Of a DNA stretch of 64,000 bases, positions 1 through 9,031 are shown piece by piece; within the stretch, counting starts at the first letter, position 1, and the number at the start of each line of letters is the position of its first letter. Source of the DNA: Lojkania enalia. Lineage: Eukaryota; Ascomycota; Dothideomycetes; Pleosporales. The translations under genes and the position numbers were made by a program. The notes beneath the pieces were generated by a model. It was not told the origin of the DNA. It made no database searches and worked only from the letters and a program-made list of their open reading frames with translations. The DNA is taken from assembly GCA_010094045.1 (NCBI GenBank), contig ML986616.1:186001-250000 (forward strand), read 5' to 3'.

Positions 1-676
1 CAGGCTGAAGAGAATGGGCATCGACGGCGCTGACGTGAGGGCCCTTGATAGCCAAATCGGTGTTGCCATCCTGCGCGATCTTCGAACTCAATCCACTTTT
101 GCCCGGGATGGTGACCTTGTTTTCGCCTGTGATCTGGGGGTGTAACCGCGGCTGCCCAGCTCGGCCTGGGAACCGTTTCCTAAATTCGCGTTCCTCAAAA
201 TACCCTACCGCGTCCTCGCCGAAAGGAATATACTCGGTGAAGAAGTCGTGGAAGTTGTCCGAGACCAATGAGTACCAGACGCCACCCGCGTAGCCCAGCG
301 AGGAGAGGATGACCAGGTACGTCAGGAATCGTCGGAATCGTCGTTTCTTCGGTTTTGGCTTTGCTAGCTGCGGGTCGGCGGCTACACTCGCGGTTCCAGG
401 GCCTGTGGGCGGCGTTGTCGAGGGCTGCGCAGTGGATGCTGGGCGGGCTGTCTCTGGAGCGGGAGGCGGCTTGGGCAGGTCTGAGGCGGGAATGGTATCG
501 CTAGCAGGGGTGATCGGGTTTGGGGGAGAGGTTGACGGCGCAGGATTGGGAATGGTGGTGTTGTCCACCTTTTTCTCGTCGGCATAGAAGCGCTGGGCGA
601 CGCGCCATTGCGGGCGGACCGCGGGTGCAATTGGCCTCAGAGCCGGACGGGCTCGTAGAATGGAGGCGCGCAGCAT
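1..676 (-). CDS. MIC60: MICOS subunit Mic60 (mitofilin), N-terminal part, cut by window edge
   Basis: The minus-strand frame from an ATG at 674-676 runs open for 225 codons to the left edge without an intron. It begins with an Arg-rich, acid-free mitochondrial presequence (MLRASILRARPALRP), then a Pro/Thr/Ser-rich linker (about residues 40-110), a basic KPKKRRFRRF stretch and one membrane helix (about 117-138). After it comes the block YSLVSDNFHDFFTEY, which I recognise from fungal Mic60, then an FGEDAV..FEEREFRKRFPG segment and GENKVTIPGKSGLSSK. Known role: inner-membrane anchor of the MICOS complex at crista junctions, with the long coiled-coil and C-terminal mitofilin domain in the intermembrane space. 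Those parts lie outside the window. The start is chosen because it yields the presequence; frames overlapping it on this strand are shadows. Confidence 0.93.
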   Translation of the reverse strand, partial: MLRASILRARPALRPIAPAVRPQWRVAQRFYADEKKVDNTTIPNPAPSTSPPNPITPASDTIPASDLPKPPPAPETARPASTAQPSTTPPTGPGTASVAADPQLAKPKPKKRRFRRFLTYLVILSSLGYAGGVWYSLVSDNFHDFFTEYIPFGEDAVGYFEEREFRKRFPGRAGQPRLHPQITGENKVTIPGKSGLSSKIAQDGNTDLAIKGPHVSAVDAHSLQP

Positions 677-1497
677 GATGGGCCGCCCTCGTTTGACGGA
701 GGAGGGCGAGGAGGAGGGTGAGGAGAGGGGAAGAGGATGGATGGATGTCGTCCTGCAGCTCCGGCGAAGAGACTGCCCAGAGCTCCTCCAGCGTCACGGT
801 GCGCTCGGGCCGCCGGCACCGTGGACGTTGCCGGGTAACTTTCGACATGCTAGGGAGAGGCTCAGACCAGCCTCGCCGCAGCGACTCCACACTACGACAC
901 CATCTACCCTTCTCGGTCATGATAAAAAACACGCCGTAGACTCGTTTCACCTCGCCGCTCTCGCAAAGCGGCTGCTTGCTCATCCCGATCAACTTCTGCC
1001 TCCATAAACGCACTCTCAGCCCAACGAGGCACCACGTCGTGGCCATGTCTCGGACCCCCCCAAACCCGCAACGGAACCCAATTACTACAGTACAAAGGCG
1101 AGCCCTCGACGCAAACCCCTCACTTTTCTTGCGCCCGTGTTTCCCATCCTCCCAGATTCCCTCTTCCTCCAGCCGGGCCATCCAAGACAGTCACGCGCAC
1201 AGCCACCATCGCCGTCGCTCACGCTGCGTCATGGTGGAGCGATAAGTCTTCTACTACCAGGCAGCCATTTCAGCACCTGATTGACATCACATCCGCAGAT
1301 ACGACGCGGCGTTCATTTATTGCTTGCGTTTTACATCTGCACCTCGTGCATGCTGTGGCTCTCTCTATCCCCACTCCGCTCATCGGCTCTATCCATCCCA
1401 GACCATCTATTGACTCTCCCTATCCACTATTTTCTGATCCTGAGAAAGAGAACACTTGTTCATCTCTCAGTCTCACGACTTCCGGGTCAGCCCAGTG
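677..1497. other. Divergent intergenic region, MIC60 / unknown gene
   Basis: 821 bp between two divergent starts. It is rich in C/T on the plus strand, with long pyrimidine runs just before the plus-strand gene (about 1360-1490). I see no conserved coding frame; the overlapping frames on both strands look like chance openings in GC-rich DNA. It should hold both core promoters. Confidence 0.5.
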
Positions 1498-2148
1498 ATG
1501 ACTACGACCTACTCAGGCACAGGCTTCCCGCGTGACGCCGACTCTCGCAACCTAGCCGACACCATCTACGGCATCATGCCCTCAAGATCTCTCAATCTAT
1601 CCTCAGCTGACATACGAGCCGCAAGTACACGCCCCGAAATGCCTCAACGCGGCGTCTCGTCGTCGCCATCGTCGAAGAGAAAGGGCACGTCGGACTCGGA
1701 TGATTTGCGCACAGGCGCCTCCCCTCTCAGACGTCAGCACAGCGGGTACTGGACCGCAGCAACGCCGGGCAAACGTGGCCGGTTGCAGCACGGTGCCCAT
1801 AAAAGCATCCAGGCAGAGCTCCACCAGAGCATATGTCTGAACTTCAGTTCTCTCGACAATGCCGAGTCCGATCTTTGGATCCTCCCCGACTTCGAGGAGT
1901 GGGAGCTCTCCTCCTCGCCCGTAGACGAAGCTCCCATGAAGCGCGATGGCAACTGGCCGACCTTGGTTGAGCGCGCCGCCAACTCGAACCGCGAGCGCCT
2001 CAGGCGCAGACTTGAGGGTGATGGTTGGGATTTTGTAGGTGGCAAGTATGGAGAGGATGGGAAGGTGTACGATGCAGGAAGTGGGAGTGAGGGTAGCGTG
2101 GATGAGGAGTTCGACGTCGTTGTTCTACCTATTATTCCGGTTTCTTAA
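1498..2148 (+). CDS. Hypothetical serine-rich/acidic protein, single exon
   Basis: Intronless frame of 216 aa from ATG 1498; the frame stays open upstream to an ATG at 1456, which would add 14 residues. I do not recognise the family. The N-terminal half is Ser/Arg/Pro-rich with a basic cluster (SSKRKGTSDSDD; PGKRGRL) and looks disordered. The middle has a short hydrophobic/acidic block ending in WILPDFEEWELSSSP, which could be a docking motif. An Arg-rich helix (NRERLRRRLEGDGWDFVGG) follows, then a Gly/Ser/Asp-rich tail and a hydrophobic end, VVVLPIIPVS. Sense-biased amino-acid composition, length and a pyrimidine-rich leader support a real gene. It is divergent from MIC60 and convergent with SAC1. 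Function unknown. Confidence 0.6.
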   Translation: MTTTYSGTGFPRDADSRNLADTIYGIMPSRSLNLSSADIRAASTRPEMPQRGVSSSPSSKRKGTSDSDDLRTGASPLRRQHSGYWTAATPGKRGRLQHGAHKSIQAELHQSICLNFSSLDNAESDLWILPDFEEWELSSSPVDEAPMKRDGNWPTLVERAANSNRERLRRRLEGDGWDFVGGKYGEDGKVYDAGSGSEGSVDEEFDVVVLPIIPVS

Positions 2149-2744
2149 TGTCCTTGTTTTTCTTTTCGGTCACTTTCCTTAGGTCTGTCGTCTTCTACTT
2201 TCTAATTGCCCACTTCAACCCCTACCCACTATTCTACACAACCCTTTCCGGAACTCGGTTTTCCAAGAACAGTCACCTCACTCCGAGTCTCTATCATGCC
2301 ACCGGCATATTGGTGTGGAAAAGTGAACCGGACAATCATGTCATGTCTTTCGTTCGCTGTACCCCAATCACGCTGCTATTTAGTTCCGGTTTCTTTCCTA
2401 TATTCCTATCCTAGAATACACTGGACCCACGTCTCCTATCAATGATACCCCAAAGAAGCTGTACCATCATTCCATGTAGCAGCACTGTACGGCAAGCCTC
2501 GCTTTCAATCCCATGCTTGTTCTCTTAAGTTGTTTTTGTAATGATTTATGAAATTTGTAATGAGGATTTCGAATACCAAGAACTACAGAGGTGGTCAAGA
2601 GGCAGATTCTCTTAACGGTTTGAAGAAGATACCAATACCAAAACGCGTGCTATGAAGATGCAAATGTATGCCCTGGTGACTACTCGTACAACGACCTGAC
2701 GCCTAGACTCCAAGACCCCCGCACTACTCTATTCCATATTCGCT
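2149..2744. other. Convergent intergenic region (3' ends)
   Basis: 596 bp between the stop of the unknown gene and the stop of SAC1. Moderately AT-rich; presumably two 3' UTRs. I see no coding frame with family resemblance. Confidence 0.5.
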
Positions 2745-4986
2745 CTACTCGATCCTCTTCTTACCCTCTTCAAGGTAGCCCAACCTAGCATCGCTCTTAC
2801 CGCGCTCATGCCTAGTGCCCACCAGCGGGCCAACAACAGGGTTATGCTGGAACTTGGTCATAGCCTCTTGATAGCTCTCTAACGCCCAAGGAAGTTTGTT
2901 CAGTTTAGGCCAGTTGACCTACGCCTCAGTTAGCAAAACCTGAACGGACAGGAGAGGCAATAATTATTAACTTACAAAAAGTGTGCCGTTCATGGTAATG
3001 AAGTGAAGGCAAGCCGCTGCAATGCCAATGGAAACGAAAATGAGAAGTCTCAGTGGCCACACGGTAGCATCAGGCGCTCTTCTCGTTAAACTGCCTACAA
3101 AGATGAAGAAGATGCTCGCAGCAAGGATATACGGAATAGACTGGATGAACAGAGGCCGTCTATCGGCGAATAATAACTGACTTCCGATCCCAGAATCCGA
3201 TGGCAAATATGTCCCGAGGAAGAGATCGAAAGCATCCTGCCTTGGACCATCGCCAAAGTTGTTCATGATATACCTAGTTACTGAATTGTTGAAGTCCTGG
3301 AATGCCCCAGCCTTGGTGCGGTTGCCAGTGCGCGTGAAATCTGTCTTCAAAGCGCCAGTCCCTGAGTACGAGCGGGACACCACGTCCGCGTTGTCGGCCC
3401 ACATGTTGCGAAAAAGAAATTCGAATGCTACATCGTCTTCCGCATTTTCGCCCTCGCGCAGAATGCTCAGATCGATGAGCATGCGAGAAAGGATAAATCG
3501 ACCAAGCATACTCTGGACAACATTTGTTCGGTCAAGACAGTCCATGCAGTTTGTCCGGACCACAGCGGTCTGGTGTCTCCTAACTTCAACACGGCCGGTA
3601 TCTCCTGGCATGTCAACGCCACGGAAATATCCATGCTTCAGCAGTGGCTGCTCGAGCTGACTTAGAAGGAGCTTAGCTCTATCCCAGCGAAGTCCCTTCG
3701 TCTCATTATGGAAATCGAAGTAGATGTAGTGAATGCGGTCCCAAGCAGTCTGAGCCTTGCTCGGCTCAACAATGTGGAACTTCTCTTCCGTTATCCTATC
3801 GCCTTCCACGTTCTCAGTGGGCGATGACACAAGCATATCAACCATCTGCTCGTACGCATCCTTCACTCCTTTTTCACGACCTTTTTGATTGACGAGGTTG
3901 ACCAGCCAATTGTCGCCGTAGAGTTGGATCTGCTCTGCAAAGTGCTTCTTCGCTGCAGGTAGCGCGCTTTCCACGCCCCGAATCTGCAACTTCGGTGTGT
4001 ATTTGAGAGTGTTGATCTCAGCCCAGTACACTGGCACGCTTCCTCGCGTCTGTACGTACGCCAGAACCTGAACCTCTTTGCCAGCACTGCTGTTTGCGGA
4101 TCCGTTCTGGTAGCCGTTGCCGGCAAAACCGCCCATGCCACCTGATGAATGGTCGTTCAGAATGATGATTTGCTCGGTCTCGTTGAAGTTGGACACGTTT
4201 CCGTTCTCGTCAACGCCTCGCGAGAAGTATCGCGTTCCAGCTCGCAGCCTCGATCTACGGGTGATCAAGATGAAAGTGAGGGGCGTTCCCTTGATTGACG
4301 TATTCTTGATCTCCATCATGCCAAACATGACAGGCAGAATGTACGGATCCACCTCGGGCTGCTGCCCAATGGAGTGCCGGTGGCCATAGCCGCTATTCAG
4401 CCCGCCGCGGAAGTCTATAAGGTCCGTCTGAACGAAGCGGTTCCAGAAGAAGCGATCGTCGGCGCGCTTCCACAGCGGAGTATTTGGGTCTAGGTGTGCT
4501 TGGCGCTGGAAGGTGTTTGTAATGTCGAAGGAGTATGAAAAGTATAGTGGTGAGGATTTGATAAGGCCCTTAAGCAGGGTGAGGTAGGTGTCTTCGTCGG
4601 GATCGTGTAGCGGGCGCTCGCGTATTGAGAGGAACTCGGTTGCAACGACCCTGTATATCATGTGCCCCTTGATGCGGCCCATAGGCTGCGCCTTGGTGAT
4701 GACGATAATGTACTTGTCTTTTGGGCCATGGTCAGTGTCTACATGCATGGATGCAGCCGAGCTGTGCGTGCAAGTACCTACCTAGGCGGAGCTTGATGAT
4801 GCCGAGAATGCCAGCGATGCTAGACACCCTCTTCGAGCCCAGGAGCTTCCCATCGTGGAGGCGGATGTCCCCTGACGGGCGGTCCACCACCAGGGTTGGC
4901 GCAGAAGGGGATGACGGGGACGAGAAAGCATAGTGGGAGGGCGACGAGTGCACATTGATGTCGCGATAGGGCAGGACGCCAGCCAT
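2745..4986 (-). CDS. SAC1: Phosphoinositide phosphatase Sac1
   Basis: Three exons on the minus strand: 4986-4782, 4717-2976 and 2918-2745, with introns of 64 and 57 bp, giving 706 aa. The first junction restores LRLDKYIIVITKAQPMG; the last restores GTLFVNWPKLNKLPW. The Sac domain carries the CX5R catalytic motif CMDCLDRTN at about residue 458, after VRTN. Two C-terminal membrane helices follow (IPYILAASIFFIFVGSL and LLIFVSIGIAAACLHFI), then a conserved cytosolic tail with NPVVGPLVGTRHERGK. Known role: dephosphorylates PI4P and other monophosphorylated phosphoinositides at ER/Golgi membranes and at contact sites. Length and domain order are normal for the family. It is divergent from the RAB5 gene across 414 bp. 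A single long frame covers most of exon 2 but misses both the N-terminus and the terminal exon. Confidence 0.95.
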
Positions 4987-5400
4987 TGCTGGGATGCGCG
5001 AGGCTCGCCCGCGGGCTGCTAGCGTATCGCAGGGTGCGGGTATGGCAGCAAGGGGGCTTGAGCAGCTGGATTGGGGGCGGTTTGGTGGCGGATGGTGAAT
5101 GGGAGTGTTCTCTTGATGCGCCAGGTGTTTTCACACAAACGGCAGGCATGACGAAAGCCCACGGCTGGGGGCGCCAGGGTGCACCGCGCCAAGCACGCAG
5201 GCCAGTGTCACGCTCGACCTTCCGTTCATTCATTCATATTATTCACCACCTTTCCGCTCTCCATCCCCACCGCTCGCGCACATAGCTGCCTCCGCCGTCT
5301 CCCTCCGTATCTTGCAACCCCTCTGCCCTTACGTCAACCACTCCCGCGGCGCCTCCGTCGTTGGCCCCAATAGCCGCCGCGTCACCTCCCATCCGCAGAT
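4987..5400. promoter_or_regulatory. Shared divergent promoter SAC1 / RAB5
   Basis: 414 bp between the ATG of SAC1 (minus) and the ATG of the Rab5 gene (plus). The right half is pyrimidine-rich with TTCATTCATTCATATTATTC around 5221-5243, typical of fungal leaders. I cannot assign a factor site. Small overlapping frames are not supported. Confidence 0.5.
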
Positions 5401-6285
5401 ATGTCGGCACGAGTCCAGCAAGGCGGCCGGCCAGGAGGCTCGCGGTTCGCCCAGTTCAAGCTTGTTCTACTCGGTGCGTGTCAAAATTAGCCATCTTATG
5501 CATTTCAACGGTTGCTAACGTTCTCGCAGGTGAATCCGCTGTCGGAAAGGTGCGCCCGCTCGTCCCAGTATCAAGGCAGCCGTGATCTTGAAACTAACAT
5601 TGTCGACAGTCATCACTGGTACTGCGCTTCGTTAAAGTAAGCTTGCTATCACGGCCGATTAAATGGACGTGAAACTAACCATGCGGGCAGGACCAATTCG
5701 ACGACTACCGGGAATCCACCATTGGCGCCGCCTTCCTCACCCAGACTATCGCTCTCGATGAATCAACAACCGTCAAGTTTGAGATTTGGGATACTGCAGG
5801 CCAAGAGCGTTACAAGTCGCTCGCGCCCATGTATTATCGGAATGCCAACTGCGCAGTCGTGGTCTACGACATCACCCAAGCTGTATGCACATACTTGGTC
5901 ATCATAGCATCGGCCTCACTAATCGTATTGATAGTCATCATTGGACAAGGCAAAGGCCTGGGTAAAGGAGCTTCAGCGCCAGGCCAACGAGAACATTATC
6001 ATTGCCCTTGCTGGCAACAAGCTCGATCTCGTCACCGAATCTCCAGACAAGCGCGCCATACAAACTGCAGACGCCGAGCAATACGCCAGGGAGGCTGGCT
6101 TGCTCTTCTTTGAAACCTCCGCGAAGACAGCCGAGAACGTGCGGGAGCTCTTTACGGCGATTGCAAAGAAGCTACCTCTCGACCAAGCTGGTCCCAGGGG
6201 CTTGAGACCTGGCCAGCAACGACAGGGCGTGAATTTGAGGCCGGAAGCAAACCAGACACAACAACAAGGCGGCTGCAACTGCTAG
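5401..6285 (+). CDS. Rab5-type endosomal GTPase (Ypt5/Vps21 class)
   Basis: Five exons: 5401-5473, 5530-5549, 5610-5636, 5691-5882 and 5935-6285, giving 220 aa. All introns are short GT-AG, and exons 2 and 3 are only 20 and 27 bp, so a frame search misses the N-terminus. Motifs in order: P-loop GESAVGKSS (split between exons 1-3), switch [27 protein letters not shown], guanine contacts NKLD and ETSAKT, and a C-terminal GGCNC (CxC) for double geranylgeranylation. The AFLTQT and YYRNA segments after the switches are those of Rab5. Known role: early-endosome identity and fusion, recruiting effectors such as the class III PI3-kinase complex. The neighbour SAC1 also acts on phosphoinositides; whether this linkage matters is an inference. 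Confidence 0.96.
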
Positions 6286-6777
6286 TTTTTTTTGGCATGC
6301 GTTAGGTGTGTGAACTATAAGAGGAACCGAACATCTCAACACTGAGGCAGGAGCAATTGTGGCCCAGGGTGGTTCATCTTCGAGTTGCAGTTTAGGCAGG
6401 CCAGTGCCTTTGCGTTTCACGTCGAATTCTCGTTTCTTAGTGGGCATATCTGGGCCTTGGAGTATGGGTTTGTGCTTATCTGCTTTAAGAGATGAGATTC
6501 GAGGCTACTCGAGTATTAAATTTTAATGATTCCCTCAAACTATTTCCTTTCCTCTCCTTCCCTTCACATATACACGACCTAGTTGGTTGATTGGTGTGCA
6601 GTGCAGCATTTTGAGTATGTTCGTCTGCCAAGTCTATTTTCAATTCTACTATTTTATTTCTCATCGCTAATATGCAAATATCCGCCCCAAACCTCCAGTT
6701 ATAACACGATGCTTTTGTTTGCAGCTTGTCTTTCTTCGAAACGCCATAGAGAAAGAAACCGGAAAGTCAGACCCATT
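6286..6777. other. Convergent intergenic region
   Basis: 492 bp between the stop of the Rab5 gene and the stop of the first AA1-like gene. AT-rich from about 6500; probably both 3' UTRs. No supported coding content. Confidence 0.45.
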
Positions 6778-7319
6778 TCATCCGCTCATACTTGTAACCG
6801 TAAATTTCCATGGCTCCTCCCTCACATATTCCACGCCCTCGTCCGTCTTTGTCATGTTGACGCCTTCTGCCCAATACGTCCCCTCGGGCGCAAATGCGGT
6901 TAGATAAATGGAATTCGAGCTGTTTTAGGCATGCTTAGCATTACGTCTCATAATATAAAGATGGAAGAAAAGACAGGGCGTGGAGAGGCAACTTACGATC
7001 CAGAGGTCCAACCTCTCTTCACCTCAAAGGTGCCCTCCTCCTTATACCGGAATGCTGCATCGGACATGCCGGATTTGCAGGCGTACCATTTGTCCGCGAA
7101 CAGCGAAGGAGCGGTTTTGGGGAGCGAACATGTTGTGGTGAGGGGGTGGTTGGGGTTCGGGTCCTCGAGCGTGAAGGATAAGGATGGGGAGGCGGAGTCG
7201 AAGGCCGCAAATTTTGTGACGATGAAGGCTATTGGGGTTACGTCTTTGCGGATGCGGTGGGTTGGGATGGCAAGGGTGAGCGATGAGAAGAGGAGAGCGA
7301 GGAAGGGGGTTGTGAACAT
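6778..7319 (-). CDS. Small secreted protein, AA1-like (Alt a 1-like), copy 1
   Basis: Two exons, 7319-6997 and 6919-6778, intron 77 bp, 154 aa. A signal peptide is visible (MFTTPFLALLFSSLTLAIPT, cleavage near residues 17-20). The mature part has a single Cys pair around TTTCSLP...WYACKSG, followed by FRYKEEGTFEVKRGW. The second exon carries TYWAEGVNMTKT. Order and spacing (beta-rich, TC...KWY.C, then a conserved aromatic second half) recall the AA1-like fold of the fungal protein Alt a 1. That is a family-level resemblance, not proof. Copy 2 lies 1.2 kb upstream on the same strand with the same exon plan. Likely an apoplastic or surface protein. The first-exon frame alone would stop falsely at the donor site. 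Confidence 0.8.
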
Positions 7320-8490
7320 TTTGATAGGCTTGAAGGGGTGGATTGGACAGGAACGTGTAATTGGGAGGGGGGGGGGGCTATATGCGTGTGTAGTTGAGGT
7401 ATCTCATGTGCGTATAGCCGATAGGATCGTTTAGGGTTGTGTGGGCTAGATATATATGATAGAAGCCTAGCCTAGGTTCCGGTGGGAATTTAGAGGAGTT
7501 TGGACGAGGTATGGAAGACTATTGATGAAGAAGACGCCCTTCTCGAGCTCTTGTATTCGAATGCGAAAGCGTGGGTCGATGATAATCAGAACTGCGACGC
7601 ACGAACGAGGCTGGGAGAAATGTATCAAATGCGCTTCCCTGCAGAAGCTCGCATGACAGCGTAGCGGCGACTACTTAGGTATTCTAGAACCGAGAGGGTA
7701 GGCTGGATGCCGAAGTGCTCAATGCCACGAAGACCGTGTCTGCTGTGCTTCGTTCCTGAAGGATGATGAGGCTGGCTGTTCTTTTGCACCGTCTACTGTG
7801 ACATGCGCTATCGTGGATCGTAGGAACGATGAATCAGAATGGGCCCACAAATCAAGGAATCGCCACTTGTCTGCTCTCGCACAATGTGTGAACGAACGAT
7901 GGCAGGCTGTGCGACGAAATAATCAAGTACTTGGCGCAACTTATATCTAGTCAGCTATCGCCGCCTTCCTTTGCGCCGTGTTTAAAAATGTCACATGGCA
8001 CGGTTGTTGGGGGCGAGGGATATGGCGGTTATTGAGGCGAATCGGCGCTAAATCACCCTAGGATCGTAGGATGGAGGGTAAGTAAATGGTGCAGCATTCA
8101 CGCCTAACACGTGAGGAACAGGTGGGAAACACGCATAGTTGCATTGACTGTCTTTATTGGGGTGTCGCACGGATGGTGACGTGGTTGGGAATGGTTTGGA
8201 GAACGGAAGGACGTGCAAGGTCTAGGGAACGAAGTACTCGTATCAATCACCGCGCAGCATTTCTCCGGATGCAAGGAGAGCAGGAGCCGGATAAGGTTGT
8301 GCATCGCCTGAGTGTAATCGTGTTCTCAAATCTAGTAAGAATAGTATTACATTCTATTCAATTTGGAATATTCTACGATTACCTATTACCACGCTCCACT
8401 AGAATCAAGTGCCCCGCCTGGAAGCAAGGAGACCGAACCAGCCGATCAGCACTGCAGTTGCTATATCACACAAGAGCAAAGAGAATCGTT
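7320..8490. other. Spacer between the two AA1-like copies
   Basis: 1171 bp. It contains the promoter of copy 1 and the 3' flank of copy 2. A 191-aa plus-strand frame (8086-8661) overlaps exon 2 of copy 2 on the other strand and looks like chance. A G run sits at about 7368-7377. Nothing else is seen. Confidence 0.5.
7450..7456 (-). promoter_or_regulatory. TATA-like element of AA1-like copy 1
   Basis: TATATAT about 131-137 bp upstream of the copy 1 ATG. The second copy has a TATA element at a closely similar distance, which supports both. Confidence 0.4.
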
Positions 8491-9031
8491 TCAAAAGTTA
8501 ATGGTAGCGATAGGGAATACCCAATCCACGGTACGCGAAAAAAATGTTCCCACAGCAGTCTTCGTTGCATTGGTACCCTCACTCCAATAGGTCTTTTGCC
8601 ATTCAGTGAGTCCAGTTGCCTTACCCCATTCTCTATTCTATATGTTAGCTCTACAAGATGATCCGTTTGGTGAGGGCTACTTACTTATCCGCTGGGTCCA
8701 TATAGAATAATCTAGATAGCTTCATAGAATCTTGTCGAAGATAGAAGTCAAACTCGAGCCCAGGGTCGCAAGAGGAGATCATCCATCCGCTCCCAAAGAG
8801 CGAATGGCTATCCTGAGTGACAAACACGCAGTTGGTTTCACCGGGATGGTCTGGATGTGAATCCACCACGTGGAACGAAACATGACTCGGAATCCGTGAA
8901 TCGTTGCTGAGGAATGCACCGAACTGTGAGACATGGAGTGCCAGCTCGTCGCGAGACAGAAGAGGAGGGCTCGGAATAGCGATGGCGAGACCGCTAACGA
9001 GAGCAAGAATAGTATCCGTGACGAAGTGCAT
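8491..9031 (-). CDS. Small secreted protein, AA1-like (Alt a 1-like), copy 2
   Basis: Two exons, 9031-8685 and 8632-8491, intron 52 bp, 162 aa. The second exon is 142 bp, exactly as in copy 1, and the intron has the same phase. N-terminal signal peptide (MHFVTDTILALVSGLAIAIP). Shared blocks with copy 1: V.QFGAF against V.KFAAF, a D..P.HP stretch before ETNCVFV, SLF..GW..SSCDPG against SLFADKWYACKSG, and TYWSEGTNATKT against TYWAEGVNMTKT. The proteins are otherwise strongly diverged, so the duplication is old or under diversifying pressure. I chose the acceptor at 8633-8634 because an earlier AG gives an in-frame stop while this one restores the conserved block. Function: secreted, otherwise unknown; AA1-like by resemblance. 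Confidence 0.78.

Noticed and set aside
501..1181. 226-aa minus-strand frame over the MIC60 start
   Set aside because: It overlaps the clear MIC60 presequence in another frame and shows no family.
8086..8661. 191-aa plus-strand frame
   Set aside because: It runs antisense to exon 2 and the intron of AA1-like copy 2 and has no motif or sensible composition.
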